Source: an uncultured Devosia sp. (GTDB taxonomy: Bacteria; Pseudomonadota; Alphaproteobacteria; Rhizobiales; Devosiaceae). From it: a DNA stretch of 64,000 bases. Each line of letters begins with the position of its first letter. Position 1 is the first letter of the stretch. The notes below the pieces were generated by a model that saw only the letters and a program-made list of their open reading frames with translations, did not search any database and had not been told where the DNA came from. Below, piece after piece: positions 46,751 to 55,847 of the stretch. A program made the position numbers and the translations under genes. The stretch is taken from positions 2,114,001 to 2,178,000 of the forward strand of contig NZ_CAUQDV010000001.1 in assembly GCF_963517015.1 (NCBI RefSeq), in the 5' to 3' direction.

Positions 46751-47470
46751 ATGGCACCTGCCTACAAACGCATTCTCCTCAAGGTTTCAGGCGAGGCGCT
46801 GGCGGGCGACAATTCCTTCGGTATCGAACCCGTTTTCCTGCAGTCCATCGCCAAGCAGATCGCCGACGTCGCCAAGACGGGCGTGCAGATCGCCATCGTG
46901 GTGGGCGGCGGCAATATCTTCCGCGGCATGGCCGGCGCTGCCGAAGGTACCGACCGTGTGACCGCCGACCTGATGGGCATGCTGGGCACGATGATCAATG
47001 CCCTGGCCCTGTCCAACGCGATTTCCCGCCAAGGCGTCAAATGCAAGCCCTATAGCGCGGCTTCGATGCCATCGGTCGCCGATACATTCACGGCGCGCGA
47101 TGCCAAGCTGGCGCTCGAAGACGGTTTCGTCGTCGTGCTGGGTGGCGGCACCGGCAATCCGTTTTTCACCACCGACACGGCTTCGACGCTGCGCGCGATC
47201 GAGTTGGAATGCGATGTCGTGCTCAAGGGCACCAAGGTCGACGGCGTCTATTCGGACGATCCGGTCAAGAATCCGGCTGCAACGCGCTATGACTTCGTCA
47301 GTTATGACGAAGTCATCGGAAAGAATTTGCGGGTAATGGATACTGCGGCATTTGCGCTTGCCCGCGACAACGCCATGCCGATAATCGTATATGCGCTGGA
47401 TGATGCGGCGGGCCTCTCCGGAGTGCTGGCCGGATCCACCAGGTCGACACGCGTCGGCGCGCCGCTTTAG
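46751..47470 (+). CDS. pyrH: Uridylate kinase PyrH
   Basis: A 239-residue hexameric UMP kinase of the amino-acid-kinase fold. It has RILLKVSGEALAG, IVVGGGNIFRG, GTGNPFFTTDTASTLRAIE and VDGVYSDDPVKNP. It makes UDP from UMP using ATP, and GTP normally activates it. It follows tsf after about 200 bases that contain an 8-base stem (46564-46571 with 46582-46589) but no gene. Confidence 0.97.
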   Translation: MAPAYKRILLKVSGEALAGDNSFGIEPVFLQSIAKQIADVAKTGVQIAIVVGGGNIFRGMAGAAEGTDRVTADLMGMLGTMINALALSNAISRQGVKCKPYSAASMPSVADTFTARDAKLALEDGFVVVLGGGTGNPFFTTDTASTLRAIELECDVVLKGTKVDGVYSDDPVKNPAATRYDFVSYDEVIGKNLRVMDTAAFALARDNAMPIIVYALDDAAGLSGVLAGSTRSTRVGAPL

Positions 47471-47488
47471 CCTAGAAGGACGACCAGA

Positions 47489-48040
47489 ATGGCCTATGAT
47501 CTCGCAGACCTCAAAACCCGCATGCAGAAGTCGATCTCTTCGCTGCGCGACGAACTTGCTGGTTTGCGGACCGGACGTGCCAGTGCCAGCCTGCTGGAGC
47601 CGGTGACGGTGGAAGCCTATGGTTCGCGCATGCCGCTCAACCAGGTCGCGACCGTCACCGTGCCGGAGCCGCGCATGCTCAGCGTCCAGGTCTGGGATCG
47701 CAGCATGGCCAATGCCGTGGAAAAGGCCATTCGCGACAGCGGTCTTGGTTTGAACCCGATGGGCGAAGGCCAGATCATCCGCGTGCCGCTGCCCGAGCTC
47801 AACGAGCAGCGCCGCAAGGAGCTGGCCAAGGTTGCCCATAACTATGCCGAGGCTGCCCGCGTTGCCGTGCGTCACATTCGCCGCGATGGTATGGATGACC
47901 TCAAGAAGGCGCAGAAGGACGGCCTGAGCGAGGACGATGCCCGCGTGCAGTCCGATCTCGTCCAGAAGGCTACCGACGCAGCCGTGGCCGAGATCGACCA
48001 GGTGGTCGCGGCCAAAGAAGCGGAAATCATGCACGTTTAA
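47489..48040 (+). CDS. frr: Ribosome recycling factor
   Basis: A 183-residue protein. It begins AYDLADLKTRMQKSISSLRDELAGLRTGRAS; LLEPVTVEAYGSRMPLNQVATV forms the beta-rich domain. The long C-terminal helical bundle contains RRKELAKVAHNYAEAARVAVRHIRRDGMD. It splits post-termination ribosomes with EF-G. AGAAGGACGACC stands before the ATG. It is 18 bases after pyrH, so co-transcribed. Confidence 0.98.
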   Translation: MAYDLADLKTRMQKSISSLRDELAGLRTGRASASLLEPVTVEAYGSRMPLNQVATVTVPEPRMLSVQVWDRSMANAVEKAIRDSGLGLNPMGEGQIIRVPLPELNEQRRKELAKVAHNYAEAARVAVRHIRRDGMDDLKKAQKDGLSEDDARVQSDLVQKATDAAVAEIDQVVAAKEAEIMHV

Positions 48041-48073
48041 GTCGGCGTTTGCGCTACGCCGGGAGGGCGTGGG

Positions 48074-48832
48074 ATGTCCATTGATCCAGCCATGACTGTC
48101 GAGATTGCGCAGCGCCCGCGTCTGCGCATTCCGACGCATCTTGGCGTCATCATGGATGGCAATGGCCGCTGGGCGAAGTCCCGCGGCAAGCGCCGCACCG
48201 AGGGCCATATCGAGGGCGTCAAGGCGCTGCGTGGCCTTGTCGAGCATTGCATCAACTATGGTGTCGCGCATCTGACGGTGTTCAGCTTCTCGTCGGAAAA
48301 CTGGACGCGGCCCAAGGAAGAAGTCTCGTTCATCTTCAACCTGCTGCGGCGGTTCGTTGCATCGGACCTGCAGCGGTTGATCCGCAACAATGTGCGGGTG
48401 CGGATCATCGGTAGCCGGGCAGGGCTCGAGCCGAGCCTGGTCCGCCTGATCGACGATGTGGAGGCCAAGACCGAAGCCAATACGGGTCTGGTGCTGATCG
48501 TCGCCTTCAACTATGGCGGCAAGGCAGAAATAGCCGAGGCTGCGCAGCATCTGGCGCGCGAAGTCGTGGCCGGGCGGATGTCGCCCGAGGATATCACCGA
48601 GGATGCGATCGCGCGTTCGCTCTATACGGCGGGCCTGCCGGATCCGGACCTCATCATCCGCACCAGCGGCGAGCAGCGGCTGTCCAATTTTCTGCTGTGG
48701 CAATCGGCCTATGCCGAATTCGTTTTCGTCGACGAGTATTGGCCCGATTTCAACGAAGCCAGTTTTGTCAGGGTGCTCGAGACCTTTGCGCTCAGGGACC
48801 GGCGTTTCGGCGGTATCGAGGCGAAGAATTGA
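48074..48832 (+). CDS. uppS: Undecaprenyl diphosphate synthase
   Basis: A 252-residue cis-prenyltransferase. It has VIMDGNGRWAKSRGKRR with catalytic Asp28, FSFSSENWTRPKEEV, and DLIIRTSGEQRLSNFLLWQSAYAEF. It makes the C55 lipid carrier for peptidoglycan, O-antigen and other envelope polymers. It is followed by cdsA, whose TTG start overlaps its stop. Confidence 0.97.
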   Translation: MSIDPAMTVEIAQRPRLRIPTHLGVIMDGNGRWAKSRGKRRTEGHIEGVKALRGLVEHCINYGVAHLTVFSFSSENWTRPKEEVSFIFNLLRRFVASDLQRLIRNNVRVRIIGSRAGLEPSLVRLIDDVEAKTEANTGLVLIVAFNYGGKAEIAEAAQHLAREVVAGRMSPEDITEDAIARSLYTAGLPDPDLIIRTSGEQRLSNFLLWQSAYAEFVFVDEYWPDFNEASFVRVLETFALRDRRFGGIEAKN

Positions 48833-49701
48833 GCGACACGGGCAGCCCAGCGCCTGAACCTCAAGCCAAGGCCCGCCGCAGCTGGTCCGATGTCGGCCCT
48901 CGCCTGATATCGGCAGCCGTGCTGCTCGCCCTGACCGCGAGTGCGCTGTTTATCGGCAGCTATGTGTTTGCAGCGGTTGTCGGCGCGGTGTTTGCCGGCT
49001 GCTATCGCGAATGGGAGACGATGGTCACCCGCGCACCGCTGACGCCGGCCGGAATGGTGCTGATTGGTCTCGTGGCGGTGTCCGGCCTCGTTTATCCAAT
49101 GTTTGGCCCGTCGGGCACGATCGTGGTCATCGCGCTGGCCTGTGCCATTGCTGCCGGGATGCGGGGCGAGGGCGTGTTGTGGCGCGTTCTCGGGCTTTGC
49201 GTCTATGGCGCGATTATCATCGCGGCCCTGGCCATGCGGGGCGATGCCATTGCGAGTTTAAGCCCCGGCGTGATCGCCGGCGTTTATCTGGGCACCGTGG
49301 TGTGGATGACCGATTCTGCGGCCTTTTTCACCGGACGGCAGATCGGCGGGGAAAAGCTCGCGCCCGATATTTCGCCATCGAAAACCTGGTCGGGGGCGCT
49401 GGGTGGGCTGGCGCTGGGGACCGGGGCAGGGCTGCTGGTCTGGATCGTTGCGACGGATTCACCGTGGTGGATCGGGCTGGTGCTTTCTGCGACGATCAGC
49501 GTGCTGGGCCAATTGGGCGATCTCAGCGAAAGTGCGATCAAGCGGCATTTCCGGGTCAAGGATAGCGGCGACATCATCCCGGGCCATGGCGGCCTGATGG
49601 ACCGGCTCGACAGCCTTACATTCGGCATCTTGCTGGTGCTCGTCGTCGGGGCGCTGCATGCCGGTTACGGCTCGGTAGCCGAAGGCCTGCTATACTGGTA
49701 G
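48829..49701 (+). CDS. cdsA: Phosphatidate cytidylyltransferase CdsA
   Basis: A 290-residue polytopic membrane enzyme making CDP-diacylglycerol from CTP and phosphatidic acid. It carries the signature VWMTDSAAFFTGRQIGGEKLAPDISPSKTWSGALGG and ends with KDSGDIIPGHGGLMDRLDSL. The start is a TTG that overlaps the uppS stop (TTGA), with GAGG upstream. About seven helices precede and surround the signature. In several related genomes dxr lies between cdsA and rseP; it does not here. Confidence 0.95.
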   Translation: MSDTGSPAPEPQAKARRSWSDVGPRLISAAVLLALTASALFIGSYVFAAVVGAVFAGCYREWETMVTRAPLTPAGMVLIGLVAVSGLVYPMFGPSGTIVVIALACAIAAGMRGEGVLWRVLGLCVYGAIIIAALAMRGDAIASLSPGVIAGVYLGTVVWMTDSAAFFTGRQIGGEKLAPDISPSKTWSGALGGLALGTGAGLLVWIVATDSPWWIGLVLSATISVLGQLGDLSESAIKRHFRVKDSGDIIPGHGGLMDRLDSLTFGILLVLVVGALHAGYGSVAEGLLYW

Positions 49702-49732
49702 TGCCTGCGGCTCGGGTCCTTCAAGGAATACC

Positions 49733-51148
49733 ATGTTCGATTTCATCTTCTGGCTGTTGTCCTATGTCGTTCCGTTTCTGGCGGTCCTGACGATCATCGT
49801 GTTCGTGCACGAAATGGGGCATTACCTCGTGGCGCGCTGGAACGGCATCGCCATCCAGGCCTTTTCGATCGGCTTCGGTCGGGAGCTGGTTGGCTGGACC
49901 GACAAGCACGGCACGCGCTGGAAGTTTTCGGCTGTTCCGTTGGGCGGCTATGTGCGCTTTCTGGGCGACATGAACGAGGCCAGCGTTCCCGATCCAGATG
50001 CCGCCGAGAAAATCGATCCGGCGCTGCGGCCGAAGCTGTTCGCCAGCAAGAATGTCTGGCAGCGCATTTCGGTGGTCATCGCCGGTCCGCTGGCCAATGT
50101 GCTGCTGACTTTCGTCATCCTCTATGTGTTGCTGCTCAGCTATGGCCGCATGGTGACGCCGCCCGAGATTGCCCAGGTGGCGATCGGCTCGTCGGCCGAG
50201 GAAGCGGGCATCCTGCCGGGCGATGTCATCACCTCGGTCGACGGATTTGCTGTGCGGGGCTTTGAGGATTTCGACCGGCTGGTGGCGACGAGCCCGCAGC
50301 GTTCGATCAGTATCACGCTGGAGCGGGCAGGGCAGAGCCAGTCGATCGTCGTCGTTCCCGATTCCATCGAGATCAAGGATCGTTTCGGCAACAATCAGCG
50401 CATGGGCACCATCGATGCCTATCCCTTCGTCATTCCCGCCATTGTCGGCGAAGTGCTGCCGGGCAGTGTTGCGGAGCGGGCGGGCCTGTTGCCGGGTGAC
50501 CGCTTCGTCTCAGTCGATGGCGTCGCTGCGGTCGACTTCCAGGGCTTCCAGCAGCTGGTTTCGTCCCGGCCGGATCAGGCCATTGCGGTCGAGATCGAGC
50601 GTGACGGCCAGCGTCAAACCATTGATCTGACACCGGAGCCATTCGACCAGGAAATCCGTTCAGGCGAAGTCGAGACCATCGGCAGAATCGGTGTGCGACC
50701 CGCAGCGCCGGAAGGCGTCGAGCGGACGCTTTATCGACCGGGTCCGATCGAGGCGATCGGCATGACGGGCGAGGAGATTCGCTTCATCGTCCAACGTACA
50801 GCGGCGTTCCTCGGTGATTTTTTCGTTGGCCGCGGCGATGTCGAGCAACTCGGCGGGCCGGTCAAGGTGGCCAAGGTTTCCGGGGAAGTTGCGACCCTTG
50901 GCATTGTCGCGCTGATCAACCTGATGGCGCTGCTGTCGCTAAATATCGGTATTTTCAATCTTTTACCGATACCCATGCTCGACGGCGGCCATCTTCTATA
51001 TTATCTGGTGGAAGCTGTTAGGGGGCGTCCGCTGAGCATGCGGGTGCAGGAAATAGGGTTCCGCTTCGGCTTCGCCCTGGTTCTCGCATTCATGGTCTTC
51101 ACGCTCTTCAACGACACGATCTTTGCTCACTTCGGGATTCTGCGTTAA
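49733..51148 (+). CDS. rseP: Site-2 RIP metalloprotease RseP
   Basis: A 471-residue membrane zinc protease. HEMGH (26-30) in the first helix binds zinc. Two PDZ domains (about 135-210 and 230-310) hold SAEEAGILPGDVITSVDG and VAERAGLLPGDRFVSVDG. The third metal ligand is in LLPIPMLDGGHLLYY. It cleaves anti-sigma factors and signal-peptide remnants within the membrane. It lies directly before bamA, as is usual. Confidence 0.96.
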   Translation: MFDFIFWLLSYVVPFLAVLTIIVFVHEMGHYLVARWNGIAIQAFSIGFGRELVGWTDKHGTRWKFSAVPLGGYVRFLGDMNEASVPDPDAAEKIDPALRPKLFASKNVWQRISVVIAGPLANVLLTFVILYVLLLSYGRMVTPPEIAQVAIGSSAEEAGILPGDVITSVDGFAVRGFEDFDRLVATSPQRSISITLERAGQSQSIVVVPDSIEIKDRFGNNQRMGTIDAYPFVIPAIVGEVLPGSVAERAGLLPGDRFVSVDGVAAVDFQGFQQLVSSRPDQAIAVEIERDGQRQTIDLTPEPFDQEIRSGEVETIGRIGVRPAAPEGVERTLYRPGPIEAIGMTGEEIRFIVQRTAAFLGDFFVGRGDVEQLGGPVKVAKVSGEVATLGIVALINLMALLSLNIGIFNLLPIPMLDGGHLLYYLVEAVRGRPLSMRVQEIGFRFGFALVLAFMVFTLFNDTIFAHFGILR

Positions 51149-51332
51149 GGCGCGGTTAACCTTGGTTTGCAAGGTGTTGCAGGAATACAAGGGCACCAAG
51201 CATTTGCTAACTGCGTCAGGCCATGCGGCTTGTGGTTGGTTAAAAAGCAGGTAAAACGGTGCAATGGAGTTAGCTTGGGGGAGCGCTGTGCATGGCGATT
51301 CCCTGGGCCTGGTCGCAGAAGGCAATAACAAT

Positions 51333-53462
51333 ATGATCCATCCCACCAAGCTGATGCGCGGCGCGGTTCTGGCGCTTGCCATTTTGGGTGCAGCGCCGCT
51401 AGCCGGTCACAGCATTCCAGTTCTTGGCGTTGTGACTGCTCAGGCTCAGGAGCAACTCGTCGCTTCGGTGCTCTTTGAGGGCAACAAGCGCTTCACTGAT
51501 ACACAGTTGCTGGCGATGGTCGACGTTTCGTCGTCTGGCGTCTACACGCAGCAGCGCGTCAATTCCGACATCGAGAGCATCCGTCAGGCCTATGACCGCG
51601 ACGGGTTCCTCAGCGTGTCGGTTTCGGCGCGTACGGAAGCCACCAATGACGGTCGCGTCCGCGTTATCTTCGTGGTCAACGAAGGCAATCGCGCCGGCAT
51701 CAAGGCGATCAACTTCACGGGCAACAATGCCTTTGGTTCGAACAGCCTCAAGAGCAACATGCTCACCAAGGAAACCGGCATTCTCAGCTGGCTTTTCAAG
51801 GATGACGGCTATGACGAGCAGAAGATTGCCGTCGATCGCGAACGCATCCGTCTCTACTACGCCAATCGTGGTTATCCCGATGCGCAGGTGAATTCGGTCG
51901 GCGAATATGACGCCGCCCAGAATGCCTATTTCATCAACTTCACGATCAATGAAGGTCAGAAGTACGAGTTTGCCAATGTTGGTATCGAAACCAGCATTGC
52001 CGGTCTTAACACCGATGGCCTCAAGGGCACGGTGCAGACCAGCCAGGGTGGCAATTACTCGGCTGTGAACCTGCAGGACACCATCGAAGAGATGGCCTAC
52101 GAAGCCAATGCACAGGGTTACTCCTTTGCGGACGTTCGTGCCCGTCTTGACCGTGACGTGACCAATGGCACGTTCAACGTGACCTACCTCGTTGACGAGG
52201 GTGCTCGCATCTATGTCGAGCGCATCAATATCTCGGGCAACACCAAGACGCGTGACTTCGTCATCCGTCGCGAGCTGGAGTTCGCCGAAGGCGACCCCTT
52301 CAGCCGTGCACTGGTTGTTCGTGGCCGCAAGAACATCGATGCCCTGGGTTACTTCTCGGCCGTCAATCTGACGACCACGCAGGGTTCTGCCCCGGACAAG
52401 GTGATCATCAACATCAACGTGACCGAAACCTCGACGGGTGAGTATGGCGCAACTGCCGGTTACTCGACGCAGGACGGCATCCTGGGTGAAGTCTCGCTCA
52501 CCGAGCGCAACTTCCTCGGTCGTGGCCAGTATCTGCGTGCCTCGATCGGTGCTTCGGAATCGGGTCGTACCTTCGACTTCTCCTTCACCGAGCCCCGCTT
52601 CATGGGTCTCAAGGTTGCTGCCGGTATCGACGCCTATCACCGCATCAGCGACGAAGGTTCGTCGATCTTCTACGGTTCGGAATCTACCGGTGGCCAGCTC
52701 CGCGCCAATGTGCCGCTGACCAGCGCCCTGTCGGCCACGCTCTTCGTGGGTGGCGAGCACAAGGTCATCAAGGACGAGGAGACTCCGACTTCGGTGCTCG
52801 TGTTCAACGACCAGGAGTTCAACAAGGCTTTCGTTGGCTATACGCTGACCTGGAATAGCCTTGACGACACCAAGTCGCCGACCAGCGGTCTCTATGCGTC
52901 CTTCACGCAGCAGTACATCGGCTGGGACCACAATCTGCTGAAGTCGGAAGCTCGTGCCCGCTACTACATGCCGCTAATCCAGGACTCGGGCATCGTTGCC
53001 AGCGTTCGTGGCCAGGCCGGTATCATCAACGATCTCGGTGACGATGGTGTCCACGCTGTGGAAGCCTTCCGTCCGGGTTCGCAGCTGATCCGTGGCTTCG
53101 ATGGTGGTGGTCTTGGCCCGCGCCTGACGAATGGCGAGTATCTCGGTGCCGTCGCCTATGCCGGTATCTCGGGCGAGATCGAGTTCCCGATCCCGGTCCT
53201 GCCGGAAAGCTACGGCGTGTCGGGTGCTGTCTGGGCCGATGCCGCCTGGATCGACGATGGTCGCTTCCCAGCCTTCGATACCACGGCCGTTGCAGGCGTG
53301 GATCCGGGCAGCGTGGATGTCCCGATCCGGACTTCGGTTGGTGCGTCGCTGATTTGGGACAGCCCGTTCGGCCCACTGCGTGGCGACTTCGCCCACGTGA
53401 TCGACAAGTCCTCCTCGGACAAGACCCAGGTGTTCCAGATCACCATGTCGTCCTTGTTCTAG
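51333..53462 (+). CDS. bamA: Outer membrane protein assembly factor BamA
   Basis: A 709-residue Omp85 protein. A signal peptide ends TAQAQ (about 38). Five POTRA domains (about 40-400) follow, with VLFEGNKRFTDTQL, IKAINFTGNNAF, YEFANVGIE and VERINISGNTKTRD. The 16-strand barrel includes GEVSLTERNFLGRGQYL and the lid-loop motif IRGFDGGGLGP. The C-terminal signal ends MSSLF. It inserts beta-barrel proteins into the outer membrane. The ATG at 51333 begins a proper signal; the frame to 51264 does not. The gene is rich in pyrimidine-ending codons, as in highly expressed genes. Confidence 0.97.
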   Translation: MIHPTKLMRGAVLALAILGAAPLAGHSIPVLGVVTAQAQEQLVASVLFEGNKRFTDTQLLAMVDVSSSGVYTQQRVNSDIESIRQAYDRDGFLSVSVSARTEATNDGRVRVIFVVNEGNRAGIKAINFTGNNAFGSNSLKSNMLTKETGILSWLFKDDGYDEQKIAVDRERIRLYYANRGYPDAQVNSVGEYDAAQNAYFINFTINEGQKYEFANVGIETSIAGLNTDGLKGTVQTSQGGNYSAVNLQDTIEEMAYEANAQGYSFADVRARLDRDVTNGTFNVTYLVDEGARIYVERINISGNTKTRDFVIRRELEFAEGDPFSRALVVRGRKNIDALGYFSAVNLTTTQGSAPDKVIININVTETSTGEYGATAGYSTQDGILGEVSLTERNFLGRGQYLRASIGASESGRTFDFSFTEPRFMGLKVAAGIDAYHRISDEGSSIFYGSESTGGQLRANVPLTSALSATLFVGGEHKVIKDEETPTSVLVFNDQEFNKAFVGYTLTWNSLDDTKSPTSGLYASFTQQYIGWDHNLLKSEARARYYMPLIQDSGIVASVRGQAGIINDLGDDGVHAVEAFRPGSQLIRGFDGGGLGPRLTNGEYLGAVAYAGISGEIEFPIPVLPESYGVSGAVWADAAWIDDGRFPAFDTTAVAGVDPGSVDVPIRTSVGASLIWDSPFGPLRGDFAHVIDKSSSDKTQVFQITMSSLF

Positions 53463-53484
53463 TCGCATCGACGTGAGACGTTCA

Positions 53485-53525
53485 TTGAGCCGCGGGCGGC
53501 AAGCACCGCGGCTCAATCTTTTTGA
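53485..53525 (+). terminator. Terminator between bamA and lpxD
   Basis: TTGAGCCGCGG (53485-53495), loop of ten, CCGCGGCTCAA (53506-53516), then TCTTTTT. It is a strong intrinsic terminator with its T-run only about ten bases before the lpxD start, so lpxD must rely on read-through or a promoter not seen. Confidence 0.85.
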
Positions 53526-53533
53526 GTGATAGT

Positions 53534-54562
53534 ATGGTCGATACCCGTTTCCACCCTTTCGCCGGGCCGTTCTCGATCGCCAGTATTCTTGCTGACCTCA
53601 AGCGCGACGATCTGCTGGCGGGGCTGAACGGCGCGGACCTTTCCATATCCGGCGTCGCCGAGCTCGAGCTGGCTGGTCCGGAAGAGTTGGGCTTGGCGGC
53701 TCACACCAGCTATATCGAAGAGCTGCGTTCGACCTCGGCGGGCGCTGTCGTGGTCTTGCCAGCCTTGCGCGATGTCGTGCCGGACCATGTGCTTGCCATC
53801 GTCGCTGACAGGCCGCATCAGCTGTTCGTCGAAATTCTCGACCTACTGTATCCTGCCAACACCAGAGCCGTTCTTTCCGGCGGCCGTACGGATTTTGGTG
53901 CGCCTATTTTCGAACGCGATGTCGTTACCGGTTCCAATGCCGTCATCGGGGCGGGCGTCGAAATCGGGCGCGGCACGGTGATCGGCGCCAATACGGTGAT
54001 CGGCGCCGGCGTTACCATCGGCCGCAATTGCACGATCGCCGCCAATGTGACCATCGACTGCGCGCATATCGGCAACAACGTTACGATACATTCCGGCGTC
54101 CGGATCGGAACGGAAGGCTTTGGCTGGCTCGACCATGGCCGGTCGAACCGCAAGATTCCGCAGCTCGGACGGGTGCTGATTCAGGACCATGTCGAGGTCG
54201 GTGCCAATACAACCATCGACCGTGGCGCCCTGGGCGATACCATGATCGGCGAGAATACCAAGATCGATAACCTCGTGCAGATCGGCCATAACTGCAAGAT
54301 CGGCCGGGGCTGCCTGATTGCGGCCATGACGGGACTTGCCGGCACGACCACTCTGGAAGATGGCGTGCTGATGGGGGGCAATTCGGCCTCTTCGGGCCAT
54401 CTGACGGTGGGCGCAGGTTCGATCGTCCACGCCAGGGGTGCCGTCACCAAGAACTGGCCGCCTGGCAGCAAGCTTGCCGGTGCTCCGGCCGTCGATATAA
54501 GAGATCACTGGCGAGAGCTCGCCACATTGCGGAAACTATCCAAAGGGGACAAGCGGGGATGA
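53534..54562 (+). CDS. lpxD: UDP-3-O-(3-hydroxyacyl)glucosamine N-acyltransferase LpxD
   Basis: A 342-residue left-handed beta-helix acyltransferase, third step of lipid A synthesis. The N-terminal uridine-binding domain is followed by hexapeptide repeats from about 130 (VIGAGVEIGRGTVIGANTVIG). The catalytic His252 is in LVQIGHNCKIG, and GGNSASSGHLTVG is near the end. A TTG at 53522 in frame is an alternative start. Its stop overlaps fabZ (ATGA). Confidence 0.96.
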   Translation: MVDTRFHPFAGPFSIASILADLKRDDLLAGLNGADLSISGVAELELAGPEELGLAAHTSYIEELRSTSAGAVVVLPALRDVVPDHVLAIVADRPHQLFVEILDLLYPANTRAVLSGGRTDFGAPIFERDVVTGSNAVIGAGVEIGRGTVIGANTVIGAGVTIGRNCTIAANVTIDCAHIGNNVTIHSGVRIGTEGFGWLDHGRSNRKIPQLGRVLIQDHVEVGANTTIDRGALGDTMIGENTKIDNLVQIGHNCKIGRGCLIAAMTGLAGTTTLEDGVLMGGNSASSGHLTVGAGSIVHARGAVTKNWPPGSKLAGAPAVDIRDHWRELATLRKLSKGDKRG

Positions 54563-55035
54563 CCGACAGCGCAACAGAGAGCACTGAACTTTCGGCCATG
54601 AGCCTTGGCGAAATCTTGCAAAGCCTGCCGCATCGCTATCCGTTCCTGATGATCGACAAGATCGTCAAGATCGATGGCGATCAGACCGCGGTCGGCATCA
54701 AGAACATTACCTATAACGAGCCGATCTTTCAGGGTCATTTCCCAGAAAACCCGATTTTCCCGGGCGTGCTGATCATCGAAGGCATGGCGCAGACCGCCGG
54801 GGCTATCGTCATCAAGTATGAGGCTGGCACGGGCAAGAAGAACATCGTGCTGATGCTGGGCATCGACAAGGCCAAGTTCCGCAAGCCCGCCATTCCAGGC
54901 GACGTGCTGGAGTTCCATATCTCCAAGATCCAGCGTCGCCGCAATGTCGGCCGCTACCAGGCCAGGGCCATGGTGGGTGACACCTTGATCGCCGAGGCGG
55001 AAATCTCCGCCATGATCGTCGAGGCCAATTCGTGA
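54559..55035 (+). CDS. fabZ: 3-hydroxyacyl-ACP dehydratase FabZ
   Basis: A 158-residue hot-dog fold enzyme. LPHRYPFLMIDKI and QGHFPENPIFPGVLIIEGMAQ carry the catalytic His60 and Glu74. It dehydrates 3-hydroxyacyl-ACP in fatty acid synthesis and thereby competes with lipid A synthesis for substrate, which explains its place among lpx genes. It is coupled by four-base overlaps to lpxD and lpxA. Confidence 0.97.
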   Translation: MTDSATESTELSAMSLGEILQSLPHRYPFLMIDKIVKIDGDQTAVGIKNITYNEPIFQGHFPENPIFPGVLIIEGMAQTAGAIVIKYEAGTGKKNIVLMLGIDKAKFRKPAIPGDVLEFHISKIQRRRNVGRYQARAMVGDTLIAEAEISAMIVEANS

Positions 55036-55847
55036 CCGATACCGTCGTTCATCCGACGGCTATCGTCGCGCCGGGCGCCAAGCTGGGCAAGGGCGTCAAG
55101 GTCGGTCCCTATTCGATCGTCGGCGAGAATGTCGTTCTCGGCGACAATGTCGAGTTGGTTTCCCATGCCGTGATCGAAGGCCGCACCAGCATTGGCGCGG
55201 ACAGCAAGGTCTTTCCCTTTGCTTCGGTCGGACACCAGCCGCAGGACCTCAAGTTTCACGGCGAGGATTCGCGGGTCGAGATCGGTGAGCGCTGCACCAT
55301 TCGCGAGTCGGTGACGATCAATCCCGGCACAGAGGGCGGCGGCATGCTGACCAAGGTCGGCGATGACTGCCTGCTGATGGCGTGTTCACATGTGGCGCAT
55401 GACGCTATCGTGGGCAATAACGTCGTGCTGGCCAATTATGTCGGTATTGCCGGCCATGCCATCATCGGCGACCATGTGCGCTTTGGCGGCATTTGCGCCG
55501 TGCACCAGTTCGTACGCGTTGGCAACCATGCCTTTATCGGCGCGCATTCGATGGTCGACTCCGACGTCATTCCCTATGGCCTTGCCGTGGGCAATCGCGC
55601 GCGTCTTGCCGGGCTCAATCTGGTTGGGTTGAAGCGTCGTGGTTTCGAGCGCGAGGCTATTCATCGCCTGCGCGCGGCCTATCGCCAGATTTTTGCCAGC
55701 GAGGGAACCTTGCGCGAACGCGTTGAGGATGCTGCAGAACTGTTCAAGGGCGATGTTCTGGTCCAGGACGTCGTGGCTTTTATCGCCGCGGCTTCGGATC
55801 GCCCGATCCTCCTGCCGCGCAACTCCGATCTCGAAGAGACCCAATGA
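55032..55847 (+). CDS. lpxA: UDP-N-acetylglucosamine acyltransferase LpxA
   Basis: A 271-residue beta-helix acyltransferase, first step of lipid A synthesis. Hexapeptide repeats run through VHPTAIVAPGAKLGKGVKVGPYSIVG. FASVGHQPQDLKF and the catalytic His123 (SHVAHDAIVGNN) are present. The helical C-terminal domain begins LAGLNLVGLKRRGF. The GTG start overlaps the fabZ stop (GTGA). Its own stop overlaps the lpxB start. Confidence 0.97.
   Translation: MTDTVVHPTAIVAPGAKLGKGVKVGPYSIVGENVVLGDNVELVSHAVIEGRTSIGADSKVFPFASVGHQPQDLKFHGEDSRVEIGERCTIRESVTINPGTEGGGMLTKVGDDCLLMACSHVAHDAIVGNNVVLANYVGIAGHAIIGDHVRFGGICAVHQFVRVGNHAFIGAHSMVDSDVIPYGLAVGNRARLAGLNLVGLKRRGFEREAIHRLRAAYRQIFASEGTLRERVEDAAELFKGDVLVQDVVAFIAAASDRPILLPRNSDLEETQ

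Noticed and set aside
44709..46757. 682-residue open frame antisense to rpsB and tsf
   Set aside because: Spans two certain genes and the gap between them in reverse; composition is a by-product of their codon bias.
46787..48703. 638-residue open frame antisense to pyrH, frr and uppS
   Set aside because: Covers three conserved forward genes; no recognisable domain.
51399..52931. 510-residue frame antisense to bamA
   Set aside because: Shadow of bamA; low-complexity content and no start signal.
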